Shown here piece after piece: positions 18,487 through 27,887 of a stretch of 64,000 nt of DNA (within the stretch, counting starts at the first letter, position 1; each line of letters starts with the position of its first letter). Made by a program: the position numbers and the translations under genes. The notes below the pieces were generated by a model. It saw only the letters and a list, made by a program, of their open reading frames with translations, was not told the DNA's origin and did no database searches. Origin of the DNA: VAZQ01 sp963744275 (lineage in GTDB: Bacteria; Pseudomonadota; Alphaproteobacteria; Rhizobiales; Xanthobacteraceae); assembly GCA_963744275.1 (NCBI GenBank), contig CAVUSX010000010.1:1-64000 (forward strand), in the 5' to 3' direction.

Positions 18487-18982
18487 ATGAGCCTGAGGCG
18501 GCGCAGCTACGAGCCCGGCCACTCGCCGAAGTTCCTGGTCATCATCGACGAGACGCCGGAATGCGATCGGGCCCTCTATTTCGCCAGCCGGCGCGCGCTG
18601 CGAACCGGCGCCAGCGTGCTCATGCTGCGCGTGATCGAGATGCATGATCGAAACCAGCAATGGCTCGGCGTCGCCGACATCATGCGGGCGGAAGCGCACG
18701 AAGAGGCCAATTCGGCGCTCGACCGCGCCGGCGCGCGCGCCCGCAGCATCACCGGCGTCATGCCGGAACGGGTCATCCGGGAAGGCGAGAAGGCCGAGGA
18801 AATCCTCAAGCTGATCGAGGAGGACGAGGACATCGCGCTGCTGATCCTGGCCGCCAGCAGCGGCACCGAAGGACCGGGTCCATTGGTCTCGAGCCTCGCC
18901 AAGACGGCCGGAACCTTCCCGATCCCGGTCGCGATCGTGCCCGGCCACCTCAGCGACGAGGATCTCGAAGTCGATGTCCTGA
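18487..18982 (+). CDS. Universal stress protein, frameshift near 18971
   Basis: A UspA-fold nucleotide-binding protein: KFLVIIDETPECDRALYFA at the start and LILAASSGTEGPGPLV (the GxxGxxGS-like phosphate loop region) late in the domain. Near the end one additional T (GAAGTCGATG) shifts the frame; without it the protein ends DLEAMS at 18982 with 164 residues, matching the usual size. It is the standard neighbour between trpS and the NifU-like gene. Confidence 0.85.
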
Positions 18983-19102
18983 AGGGCCGCGTTCCGGCCC
19001 CCGAGAGGCTTGAACTTCCATCCGCCACGGCCACCTATTGGAGAGGCCGACAAGGTATAAGGTCCGCCTCGAGGCGAACGCGTCCAGGTGAAGGAGACTG
19101 CG

Positions 19103-19675
19103 ATGTTCATTCAGACCGAGCCGACCCCCAATCCGGCGACGCTCAAGTTTCTCCCCGGGCGCGCCGTCCTGGCGCACGGGACCCTGGAGATGCGCGACAA
19201 GACCGCCGCCAACCAGTCCCCGCTGGCCGAGCGGTTGTTCGGGATCGAGGGCGTGAGCGGCGTCTTCTTCGGCTCCGACTTCATCTCGGTGACCAAGACG
19301 GGCGGCGAATGGCAGCAGCTCAAGCCTGCGATCCTGGGCGCCATCATGGAGCATTTCATGTCCGGCGCCGCGCTCTTGCGCGCCGAGGACCAGGCCGCGG
19401 GCGGCGAATCCGCGACCGACGAGTTCTTCGCCCCGGAGGATTCCGAAACGGTCGGCATCATCAAGGATCTGATCGAGACGCGGGTGCGGCCGGCGGTCGC
19501 CAATGACGGCGGCGACATCACGTTCCGCGGCTTCAAGGACGGGATCGTCTATCTGGACATGAAGGGCGCCTGCTCGGGTTGCCCCTCCTCGACCGCGACG
19601 TTGCGGCATGGCATCCAGAACCTGCTGCGTCACTATGTTCCGGACGTCGTGGAAGTCCGGCCCATGGGGGTTTAG
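19103..19675 (+). CDS. NifU-like iron-sulfur scaffold (NfuA-type)
   Basis: 190 residues: an N-terminal Nfu_N domain (FIQTEPTPNPATLKFLPG) and a C-terminal NifU domain with the cluster-binding CxxC in GACSGCPSSTATL. It assembles or delivers Fe-S clusters in the cytoplasm, for instance to enzymes such as MiaB encoded 4 kb downstream. The ATG at 19103 follows an AAGGAG box by six bases. Confidence 0.92.
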   Translation: MFIQTEPTPNPATLKFLPGRAVLAHGTLEMRDKTAANQSPLAERLFGIEGVSGVFFGSDFISVTKTGGEWQQLKPAILGAIMEHFMSGAALLRAEDQAAGGESATDEFFAPEDSETVGIIKDLIETRVRPAVANDGGDITFRGFKDGIVYLDMKGACSGCPSSTATLRHGIQNLLRHYVPDVVEVRPMGV

Positions 19676-19808
19676 CCCTCAACAAGTCCGCCTAGCCCCT
19701 CGCTGCCGCGCGCCCCGACCCTCCGGTCCAAGCCGGCGCTTGCGTGCCGGTGCTTTAGCCGGCACCTTGGCTTGTACCGCCACGGGGGCCGCGCGCCAGA
19801 CATTCTTG

Positions 19809-19860
19809 CATTGTCGCATTTTCGGACGGAAAACCGGTCTCCACTTTTCCTGAAAATGCT
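19809..19860. repeat. Short interspersed repeat (family E, second copy)
   Basis: It shares its two ends (CATTGTCGCATT and TTCCTGAAAATGC) and a CCGG core with the copy at 11304-11354. It lies immediately upstream of tsaB in the 201-base gap after the NifU-like gene. The remainder of that gap shows nothing recognisable. Confidence 0.65.
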
Positions 19861-19876
19861 CTAAACCAAAGCCACC

Positions 19877-20562
19877 ATGCATGTCCTTGCCATTGACTGC
19901 GCGCTGGATGCCTGCGCGGCCGCCGTGCTCGACGGCGATGCGGGCGGCATCATCGCCAGCGAGACCCGCATCATGGTGCGCGGCCATGCCGAAGCCTTGA
20001 TGCCGCTGATCGCGCGGGTGATGGACGAGGCCGAGATCGAGTTCAGGGATCTGGGCCGCATCGCGGTCACGGTGGGACCGGGCAGCTTCACGGGTCTGCG
20101 GGTCGGGATCTCGGCCGCGCGCGGCATCGCGCTCGCGGCCCGCAAGCCCGCCGTCGGACTGACGACGTTGGCCGGCTTGGCGGCGCCCCATATCGCGGAG
20201 GACGATACAACGCCGGTGGTGGTGGCGATCGATGCGCGGCATGGTCACGTCTACATGCAGGTTTTCGGTCCGGGCGGCCGCACTCTGCTGGCGCCCGGAT
20301 CGCGCCGCTGCGCGAGGCGGTGCGGGCCGCCACCATCGGGCCGGCCCGGATCGTCGGCTCGGCGGCTGATCTGGTGGCCGGATCATGGCCGCAGGGCGCG
20401 CCGCCGCCGGCGCTGGTCGACCAGCGCGCCGCGCCCGATATCGCCTGGATCGCGCGGCTCGGCGCCGCCGCTGCGGACGCCGAGGGCCCGCCGAAACCGC
20501 TCTATCTGCGCGCTCCCGACGCGCAGCCGCAAGCCGCCGGCGCCAGGCTGCCGCGCCGATGA
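19877..20562 (+). CDS. tsaB: tRNA threonylcarbamoyladenosine synthesis protein TsaB, frameshift near 20298
   Basis: The N-terminal ASKHA-type fold (VLAIDCALDACAAAVL) and TVGPGSFTGLRVGIS motif identify TsaB, the partner of TsaD in t6A formation on tRNA. One C seems missing in a C run near 20298; restoring it continues through LREAVRAATIGPARIVGSAA to a stop at 20562, 228 residues. The stop overlaps the rimI start (ATGA), the expected coupling. Confidence 0.88.
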
Positions 20563-21077
20563 TGGGCTTCATCGTCAAGCTGTTCGTGCGCCCGCAGCCG
20601 ATCGTGTCGGAGGCAACGCCGCGCGATGCCGCCGACATGGCGGCGCTGCATGGCGCGTCGTTCCACCGCGGTTGGAGCGAGGACGAATTCGAGCGGCTCC
20701 TGCTCGATCGCGCGGTCGTCGCCCACCGGGTCATGATCGGCCGAAGGCTCGCTGGATTCATCATCTCGCGCATCATCATGGGGGAAGCCGAGATTCTGTC
20801 GGTCGCGGTCATGTCGGCGCGCCGCGGCAAGGGCCTGGCGCGGCAAATGCTCAACCTGCATCTGCGCAGGCTGGCGGGGCTCGGCACCCGCACGGTCTTT
20901 CTCGAGGTCAATGAAGGCAATGTGCCGGCCAACCGGCTCTATCAGCGCGCCGGGTTCCGCACCGTCGGCCGCCGCGAAGGCTATTATCCGGACCGCACCG
21001 ACAAGAACCGGGTCGGCGATTTTCCCGGGCCAGGTCGCAGCGCAGCCGCGCTGGTGCTGCGCTGCGAGCTGCCCTGA
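20559..21077 (+). CDS. rimI: Ribosomal-protein-alanine N-acetyltransferase RimI-like (GNAT)
   Basis: 172 residues with the GNAT core ILSVAVMSARRGKGLARQML (acetyl-CoA loop) and the RimI-type NEGNVPANRLYQRAGFRTVGRR. Its position directly after tsaB is the standard one. A short extension before the last strand (GDFPGPGRSAAA) is longer than usual. It acetylates protein N-termini, classically ribosomal S18. Confidence 0.9.
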   Translation: MMGFIVKLFVRPQPIVSEATPRDAADMAALHGASFHRGWSEDEFERLLLDRAVVAHRVMIGRRLAGFIISRIIMGEAEILSVAVMSARRGKGLARQMLNLHLRRLAGLGTRTVFLEVNEGNVPANRLYQRAGFRTVGRREGYYPDRTDKNRVGDFPGPGRSAAALVLRCELP

Positions 21078-21171
21078 CCGGTCTCTCCCAGGGCTCTTTC
21101 CGTCGGTCCGCTCGCGGCCTATCCTGCGGCAAAACGAGCCGCCCAGGCGGCCGCACCGGGAGAGCGCCTCA

Positions 21172-21552
21172 ATGAACCGCAGCATCGCGGCCCTGATGTT
21201 CGTGCTGGCGGCCGGCTCCGCCGCAGCGCAATCGACGGCCGCGCCCGCGCTCGATGCCACCCAACTGGCGGGCCGCAATCTCTTCGCGCAGCATTGCGTG
21301 GTCTGCCATGTGAAGACGCTGATGACCGCCGCGCGCACCTACGGGCCGGCTTTGTCCAAGAACTCGCTCGGCGGCCAGCCTGATGTCATGCGCGAGCTGA
21401 TCAGCAACGGCACTCCCAACATGCCGGGATTCAAGTACAGCCTCGCGCCGACCGAGATCGGGGCCATCATCGCGTATCTCGAGACGCTGCCACCGCAAAC
21501 GCCATCCGCTCCCGCAAGCCCGGCGCCGCGCTCCGCCGTGCAAGACGATTAG
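21172..21552 (+). CDS. Small periplasmic c-type cytochrome
   Basis: 126 residues with a signal peptide (MNRSIAALMFVLAAGSAAA) and one haem site, CVVCH at about residue 43; a methionine in NMPGFKYSLAP is the likely axial ligand. A proline/alanine-rich tail ends the protein. It precedes the large propeller protein by 11 bases and probably serves as its electron partner. Confidence 0.9.
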   Translation: MNRSIAALMFVLAAGSAAAQSTAAPALDATQLAGRNLFAQHCVVCHVKTLMTAARTYGPALSKNSLGGQPDVMRELISNGTPNMPGFKYSLAPTEIGAIIAYLETLPPQTPSAPASPAPRSAVQDD

Positions 21553-21563
21553 GAGGAACCCGA

Positions 21564-23424
21564 ATGACCCGCACCAGCAACCTATTGAGCCATGCCGCCG
21601 GCCTTGCCCTCGCGGTGGCGCTGTCCTCGAGCCTGCCGAACTTCGCCGACGCCGCCGACGTCATGCTCAGCGGCACCGTGAAGTCGTCGTCCGGCGAGAG
21701 CATGGGGGGCGTGACGGTGTCCGCCAAGGCGGAGGGCGCCACCATCACCACGACCGTCTTCAGCGACGAGGCCGGCGGATATTACTTTCCGCCGCTGCCC
21801 GCCGGCAAATACCGGGTCTGGGCGCAGGCGCTGAGCTTTGATGCCGCCAAACGCGAGGTCGACCTCGCGGCCGCGCAGCACCAGGATTTCGTGCTGCAGC
21901 CGATGACCGACCTCGAGCAGCGGGTGCGGCAATTGCCCGGCGATCTCATCCTGGCCGGATTGCCGGACAGCACGCCGGACGACCGGCGCCTGAAGCAGAT
22001 CGTGCGCAACAACTGCACCAGCTGCCACACGCCGAGCTACCCGCTGCAGCATCGTTTCGACGAGACCGGCTGGAACGCCGTCATCCAGACCATGAAGCAG
22101 ATCAACGTCTACGGCGTCTACAATCCGGCCGCGGAGAAAAATCCGGTCCTCGATTTCCATCAGAAGGAGCTTGCCGCCTATCTGGCGCGGGCGCGCGGGC
22201 CCGCGGCAGGCGGCTTCAAGATCACGACCCGGCCGCGGCCGACCGGGCGAGGCGGCGCGCGCGGTGTTCAAGGAATACGACGTGGCGCTCAATCCGGATC
22301 AGACGCTGCCGGCCCCCGACCATCCCAACGACGGCAGCGATTGGTCCTTGGGGACGCCGTCGCGGGTGGGCTCGCTGCCGCACGACGCGGCCGCCGATCT
22401 CGACGGCAATCTGTGGTTCGCCGCCACCATGCCCAATCGCACCATGTCGGTCGGACGGATCGACGCCAAGACCGGCGCCATCAAGCCGTTCCGGGTCGAC
22501 GCCCCCAACGGCATGGCGGCGGTCTCCCACGGCCTGATCCGGGACGAGAAAGGCGTGATCTGGTTCAACGCGCGGATCGGGCGCGGCAGCCTCGCGAAGG
22601 TCGATCCCAAGACCGAGAAGGTCTCGGTCTACATCCCGCCGACCGGCATGTCGCAAATCGACGGCCCGGTGACGCTCGACTTCGATCCGAGCGGCGGCAT
22701 CTGGGCCGGCACCCAGGACGGCGTGTTGCGCTTCGATCCGGCGGCGGAAAAATTCACCGAGTTCAAATCGGTAACGCCGCGGACCCCCAAGGGCGGCATC
22801 GGCACCACCTACGGCATCGCAAGCGATCGCGACGGCAATGTATGGTGGACCCAGATGGCGTTCGACATCGTGGCCAAGAGCGAGGTCAAGACCGGAAAAT
22901 CGCTGGAATGGACGCTGCCCCCGGTGGTCGAGCAGATCAAGCTCGCCACGCCGGCCGACATCAAGTTCTACGACACCTATGCGCCGACCGACATCGGCAC
23001 GCCGTTCCCGTGGTCGCAGGGGCCGCGGCGCATGGGCATCGATCGCGAGGCCGGCGTGCTGTGGATCGCCAATTCGTGGGGCGGCAGCCTGACCCGCGTC
23101 GACACCGCCACCGGCAACATGACCTTCGTTCCCATGCCCAACCCCGCCACCCAGCAGCCCTACGAGGCGCGGGCCGACAAGAGCCATAACGTCTGGGTCC
23201 CGATGTGGACCACCGACCAGATCGCGAAATACGATCCCGCGACGGCCAAATGGACGATGTTCGACCTGCCGACGCGCGGAACCGAGGTGCGGATCGTCAA
23301 TTTGCTCGAGCAGAACGGCCAAAAGGAAGTGGTGTTCGCCTTTCCGCGCTCCAGCAAGGTGGCGGTCATGACGGTGCGCAGCGAGGCCGAGCTGGCGGCA
23401 CTCGAGCAGCAGGCCCGGCCGTAA
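21564..23424 (+). CDS. Exported three-domain protein: carboxypeptidase-regulatory-like, cytochrome c, Vgb-like propeller; frameshift near 22246
   Basis: 619 residues after correction of one extra G near 22246. A signal peptide (about residues 1-32) is followed by an Ig-like carboxypeptidase-regulatory domain (LSGTVKSSSGESMGGVTVSA ... AGKYRVWAQ), then a single haem motif CTSCH near residue 153 in a short cytochrome domain, and finally a streptogramin-lyase-like (Vgb) beta-propeller with repeated DLDGNLWFA, DEKGVIWFN, DPSGGIWAG and DRDGNVWWT blades. It shares the operon with the small cytochrome c upstream. The substrate is not known; true virginiamycin B lyase activity should not be assumed. 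The arrangement suggests a periplasmic redox enzyme or sensor. Confidence 0.8.
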
Positions 23425-23577
23425 GGCGCGCCGGAATGAACCGGCCGCGCCGCCTTCCGGGCGACGCGGCCATTCCTTTTTGGGGCAAAACCCGCTAAGA
23501 CGAGCGGGCCGCGCGGGGGATCCCGCGCAGAAGCAGAAATATCAATTCCTGCAAAGGGTTAAGATCGCCGAACCGGC

Positions 23578-24994
23578 ATGAGCGGAGCCCGTAAAGTCCA
23601 TATCAAGTCGTTCGGCTGCCAGATGAACGTCTACGATTCCCATCGTATGGCGGACACGCTCGCGGGCGAGGGCTACGCCGAAACCGCGACCCCCGGTGAC
23701 GCCGATCTCATCATCCTGAACACCTGCCACATCCGCGAGAAGGCGGCCGACAAGGTCTATTCCGAGCTCGGCCGCCTGAAAGCAGCTCAAGGCGGCCGCC
23801 GCGCAGGACGGCCGCCGGGTCGTGGTCGCGGTCGCCGGCTGCGTGGCGCAGGCCGAAGGCGCCGAGATCATCCGCCGCGCCCCCACGGTCGATCTGGTGG
23901 TCGGCCCGCAGAGCTATCAGCACCTGCCGGAGCTCCTGGGCCGTGTCGGGCGCGGCACCGCGGTGGTCGACACCGAATTTCCGGTCGAGGACAAGTTCGA
24001 CAGCCTGCGGGCGCCGAGCCCGCAAGCCACGCGGGCGCGCGGCATCTCGGCCTTCGTCACCGTCCAGGAGGGCTGCGACAAGTTCTGCACGTTCTGCGTC
24101 GTGCCCTATACGCGGGGCGCCGAGCTGTCGCGGCCGGTCGCGAAAATCGTGGCCGAGGTCGAGCGGCTGGCCGCCGCCGGGGTACGCGAGGTCACCCTGA
24201 TCGGACAGAACGTCAATGCGTATCACGGCGAGGGGCCGGGCGGCGGCCCGTGGCGGCTCGGCCGGCTCTTGCATGCGGTGGCGCAAGTGCCCGGCATCGC
24301 GCGCCTGCGCTACACCACCAGCCATCCGGGCGACATGGAGGACAGCCTGATCGCGGCCCATCGCGATCTCGCCGCCCTGATGCCGCACCTGCATCTGCCG
24401 GTGCAATCGGGCTCGGACCGCATCCTGGCGGCCATGAACCGCCGGCATACGCGGGCCCACTATCTGGACGTCATCGCGCGGTTGCGCCGGGTGCGGCCCG
24501 ACATGGCGTTCTCGTCGGACTTCATCGTCGGCTTCCCGACCGAGACCGAGGCGGACTTCCGCGCCACCCTCGCCCTGATCGACGAGGTGGGATTGGCCGG
24601 CGCCTACACGTTCAAGTATTCGGCGCGACCCGGGACGCCGGCCGCCGCCATGGCCGAGCAGGTGCCGGAGGACGTGAAGCATGAACGGCTGCTGCGTCTG
24701 CAGCGCGTCATCGAGCGCCAGCAGACCGATTTCAACGCCGCCTTCCTGGGACGCAGCCTCGAGGTCCTGTTCGAGCGCAGCGGACGCCATGCTGGCCAGA
24801 TCGTGGGTCGATCGCCATATCTGCAGACGGTGCAAGTCCAGAGCGCGCAAAAACCAGGGTCCGGCTCCGCCATCGCGATCGGGGACGTAGCGGCTGTGAC
24901 CGTCACGGAATTGAGCACGAACAGCCTGTTCGGCGCGCTCGCAAGCGACCCGCCGCGCCGACAGGGCGCATTACTGGCGGAACCGGGAGGCTAG
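23578..24994 (+). CDS. miaB: tRNA-2-methylthio-N6-dimethylallyladenosine synthase MiaB, frameshift near 23780
   Basis: A radical SAM methylthiotransferase. The N-terminal cluster cysteines are in FGCQMNVYDS, LNTCHIREKAADK and VAVAGCVAQ, the radical SAM motif is CDKFCTFC, and a TRAM domain ends the protein. An additional A near 23780 (CTGAAAGCAG) breaks the frame between the second and third cysteines; corrected length is 471 residues. It modifies A37 of tRNAs reading UNN codons. The phoH-ybeY group follows directly. Confidence 0.92.
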
Positions 24995-25000
24995 AGCCGA

Positions 25001-26083
25001 TTGCGCACCACACGGTCGAACAATGGAACCCTCATGCCGCCGGCCGACGCCGTGACGGATGCGGCGGCGGCCCAGATTACGCTCGCCTTCGACGACAATC
25101 GGCTCGCCTCGCTGCTGCTGGGGCAATACGGGCAGCACCTCGCCTTGATCGAGCGTCGGTTGGGAGTGGTGGCCGATCAGCGCGGCAACCAGGTCACCAT
25201 CGCGGGGTCGCGCGACGCCTGCGAGCGGGCGCGGCGCGTGCTGGAGGGCCTCTACGAGCGCTTGAAACGTGGCGACGAGCTGGTCTCCGGCGACGTCGAG
25301 GGCACCATCCGGCTCGCCATCGCGCAGGGCTCGTTGTTCGACTTCGATCCCGCGGCCGCGCGACCGAGCTTCGAGGAGATCAATCTGCGCAAGCGCCCGG
25401 TGCGGGCACAGACCGCGGCGCAGGACGGCTACATCCGGGCGCTCAAGCGCCACGCCTTGGTGTTCGGCACCGGACCGGCGGGCACCGGCAAGACCTGGCT
25501 TGCGGTCGCCCGCGCGGTGCAGCTGTTCGAGCGCAAGGAGGTCGACCGCATCATCCTGTCGCGCCCGGCGGTGGAAGCCGGCGAGCGATTGGGCTTTCTG
25601 CCCGGCGACATGCGCGAGAAGGTCGACCCGTATCTGCGACCGATCTATGACGCGCTCTACGATCTGATGGACGCCCGCATCGTCGAGCGGGCGCTGCAGT
25701 CCGGCGAGATCGAGATCGCGCCGCTCGCCTTCATGCGCGGACGCACCTTGTCCAATGCGGTGGTCATCCTCGACGAGGCGCAGAACTCGACCGCCATGCA
25801 GATGAAGATGTTCCTGACGCGGCTGGGCGAGAACAGCCGCATGATCGTGACCGGCGATCCGAGCCAGGTCGACCTGCCGCGCGGCCAGACCTCCGGGCTG
25901 GCCGAGGCCACCAAGCTGCTCGCCGGCGTGGAGGGTATCGCGCAGGTGACCTTCACGGCCGAGGACGTCATTCGCCACGAGCTGGTGGCCCGCATCGTCG
26001 CGGCCTATGACGCGGCGGCTGCGGCGGCGCGCCGGCGCGAGGCCCATGAACGCGAAACCCATGAACGCGGGGTCGACGAATGA
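25001..26083 (+). CDS. phoH: PhoH-like ATPase
   Basis: An N-terminal KH-like region (residues about 25-110) precedes a P-loop NTPase domain with Walker A GPAGTGKTWL and Walker B VVILDEAQN, the family hallmark. The best-matching starts are the TTG at 25001 or the ATG at 25034 (MPPADAV); neither has a strong Shine-Dalgarno. The C-terminal HERETHERG comes from a short in-frame DNA duplication. The stop overlaps the ybeY ATG. PhoH proteins are thought to act on RNA together with YbeY. Confidence 0.9.
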   Translation: MRTTRSNNGTLMPPADAVTDAAAAQITLAFDDNRLASLLLGQYGQHLALIERRLGVVADQRGNQVTIAGSRDACERARRVLEGLYERLKRGDELVSGDVEGTIRLAIAQGSLFDFDPAAARPSFEEINLRKRPVRAQTAAQDGYIRALKRHALVFGTGPAGTGKTWLAVARAVQLFERKEVDRIILSRPAVEAGERLGFLPGDMREKVDPYLRPIYDALYDLMDARIVERALQSGEIEIAPLAFMRGRTLSNAVVILDEAQNSTAMQMKMFLTRLGENSRMIVTGDPSQVDLPRGQTSGLAEATKLLAGVEGIAQVTFTAEDVIRHELVARIVAAYDAAAAAARRREAHERETHERGVDE

Positions 26084-26700
26084 AGCCCGCACCGCGCAGC
26101 GCCGGGGTTCGCTCGCGGTCGCGCCGACCGCAGGTGGCGCCCGTCATCGATATCATGGTCGATTCACCGCTCTGGAAGACCCAGCGCGGCGTCAAGGCGG
26201 TCCTGCAGCGGGCGATCGGCGCGGCCGCCGCCATGGCGGCCACAAGCGGCGGCGAGCTTGCTATCGTGCTCACCGATGATTCGGCAATCCGCGCCCTCAA
26301 CCGCGACTGGCGCGGCAAGGACCAGCCGACCAATGTGCTGTCGTTTCCGGCTCATGCCCCCGCTCATGCCCCCGCTCTTGGCCCCTCCCGTGCCCATGCG
26401 CGCGCGGACGAGCCGCAGGGCCGGGTCCGGCTGCTCGGTGATATCGTGATCGCCTATGAGACCATGGCGCGCGAGGCGATGGCCGAGGGCAGGCCATTTC
26501 GGCACCACCTCACGCATCTGGCGGTACACGGCTTCCTTCACCTCCTGGGCCACGATCACGCGCAGGACGCGCAGGCCGACGCCATGGAGGCGCTCGAGAT
26601 CGCCGTGCTGGCGCGGCTCGACGTGCCCAATCCCTACCTGACCCCTGCCCCGGCCCTCCCCCGCCTGCGCGGGAGGGAAGGGAGGGGGCCCGATTGCTGA
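26080..26700 (+). CDS. ybeY: Endoribonuclease YbeY
   Basis: The zinc-binding HLAVHGFLHLLGHDH motif identifies YbeY, which matures 16S rRNA 3' ends. Two stretches are unusual: an AHAPAHAPALGP insertion near residue 92 from a 12-base tandem repeat, and a C-terminal tail (LPRLRGREGRGP) encoded by a palindromic repeat at 26652-26690. The core is intact. Confidence 0.92.
   Translation: MKPAPRSAGVRSRSRRPQVAPVIDIMVDSPLWKTQRGVKAVLQRAIGAAAAMAATSGGELAIVLTDDSAIRALNRDWRGKDQPTNVLSFPAHAPAHAPALGPSRAHARADEPQGRVRLLGDIVIAYETMAREAMAEGRPFRHHLTHLAVHGFLHLLGHDHAQDAQADAMEALEIAVLARLDVPNPYLTPAPALPRLRGREGRGPDC
26652..26690. repeat. Palindromic repeat inside the 3' end of ybeY
   Basis: CCCTCCC and GGGAGGG, extended by GGCCC and GGGGGCC, form a GC-rich hairpin that is part of the YbeY reading frame. 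Similar CCCTCCCCGC...GCGGGGAGGG repeats are common between genes in this group; here one has become coding. Confidence 0.55.
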
Positions 26701-26705
26701 CCGCC

Positions 26706-27887
26706 ATGCCCGAGCAAGACGCGCTGAGCCCGCTCGAGCCGCCCGGTCCGGCCAGCGAAGGGCGCAATCTTCCGGTGCCGGTGGCGCACGGCAGCCTGGT
26801 GGCGCACGAACGCCGCGAAGGCTGGCTGATCCGGGCCCTGCGGGTGCTGTTCGGATGGAAGGCCAACTCCATCCGCGCCAACCTGACCGATGTCCTCAAG
26901 GCGGGCGCGGGCGAGAGCGGTTTCTCGCCCAAAGAAAGCGTCATGCTGCAGAACATCCTCGGCCTGCGCGAGCGGCGGGTCGCGGACGTCATGGTTCCGC
27001 GCGCCGACATCATCGCGGTCAAGCAGGAGATCGGGCTCGGCGAGCTCATGAAGGTGTTTGCCAATGCCGGCCATTCGCGCCTGGTGGTCTATGACGAGAT
27101 GCTCGACGATGCGGTCGGCATGGTCCACATCCGCGACTTGGTGGCCTTCATGACGGCGCGCTCGGAAGTGCGCCCCAGCGCCAAGCCGCGGCGCCGGAAG
27201 CTGCCGGCCGCCGGCCTCGACCTCAAGGCGGTCGATCTGTCCATGCCGCTGTCGGCCGCCAAGCTCATTCGCGAGATGCTGTTCGTGCCGCCGTCGATGC
27301 CGGCGATGGACCTGTTGGCGCGGATGCAGACCAGCCGCATCCATCTCGCCCTCGTGGTCGACGAATATGGCGGCGCCGATGGCGTGGTATCGATCGAGGA
27401 CATCGTGGAGGAGATCGTCGGCGAGATCGAGGACGAGCACGACGAGGATATAAGCCCGAACGTGGTGCGCCAGCCCGACGGCTCGTTCCTGGCCGACGCC
27501 CGCGCCCAGCTCGACGACGTCACCGCCACCGTCGGGGCGGATTTCGACGTCGGCGAGATCGCCAACGAGGTGGATACGCTCGGCGGCTACATCGCCACCC
27601 GCATCGGGCGCGTGCCGGTGCGCGGCGAATTGGTGCCGGGACCCGGCCCGTTCGAGATCGAGGTGCTGGACGCCGATCCCCGCCGCGTCAAGAAGCTCAA
27701 GATCTATTTGTCGGCCGACCGCCGCAACGGCCACCGCGGCGAATCCACGCGACGGCCGGCCGATTCCCCGACCGGGCCGACCCCGACCGCCTCGCCATCA
27801 CCGCATCCTGATGCGCCGCTCGCCCGCGACACGGCTGCCGGGCGTTCCCCGGAGGCGACCAGCCCGAAGACGCCGCCGCAATCGTGA
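26706..27887 (+). CDS. CorC/HlyC-type CBS-domain protein
   Basis: 393 residues with a CBS pair (VADVMVPRADIIAV and RIHLALVVDEYGGADGVVS) and a C-terminal CorC_HlyC (transporter-associated) domain (DVGEIANEVDTLGGYIATRI). There is no membrane part, as in CorC. It is placed between ybeY and lnt exactly as in related genomes; the role is in ion (Mg/Co) homeostasis or membrane quality. Its stop overlaps the lnt GTG. A TTG four codons upstream is a weaker start. Confidence 0.9.
   Translation: MPEQDALSPLEPPGPASEGRNLPVPVAHGSLVAHERREGWLIRALRVLFGWKANSIRANLTDVLKAGAGESGFSPKESVMLQNILGLRERRVADVMVPRADIIAVKQEIGLGELMKVFANAGHSRLVVYDEMLDDAVGMVHIRDLVAFMTARSEVRPSAKPRRRKLPAAGLDLKAVDLSMPLSAAKLIREMLFVPPSMPAMDLLARMQTSRIHLALVVDEYGGADGVVSIEDIVEEIVGEIEDEHDEDISPNVVRQPDGSFLADARAQLDDVTATVGADFDVGEIANEVDTLGGYIATRIGRVPVRGELVPGPGPFEIEVLDADPRRVKKLKIYLSADRRNGHRGESTRRPADSPTGPTPTASPSPHPDAPLARDTAAGRSPEATSPKTPPQS

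Noticed and set aside
17307..24994. Programmed ribosomal frameshifting in trpS, usp, tsaB and miaB
   Set aside because: No slippery heptamer or downstream structure is shared, and the shifts differ in direction and context, so read errors are simpler.
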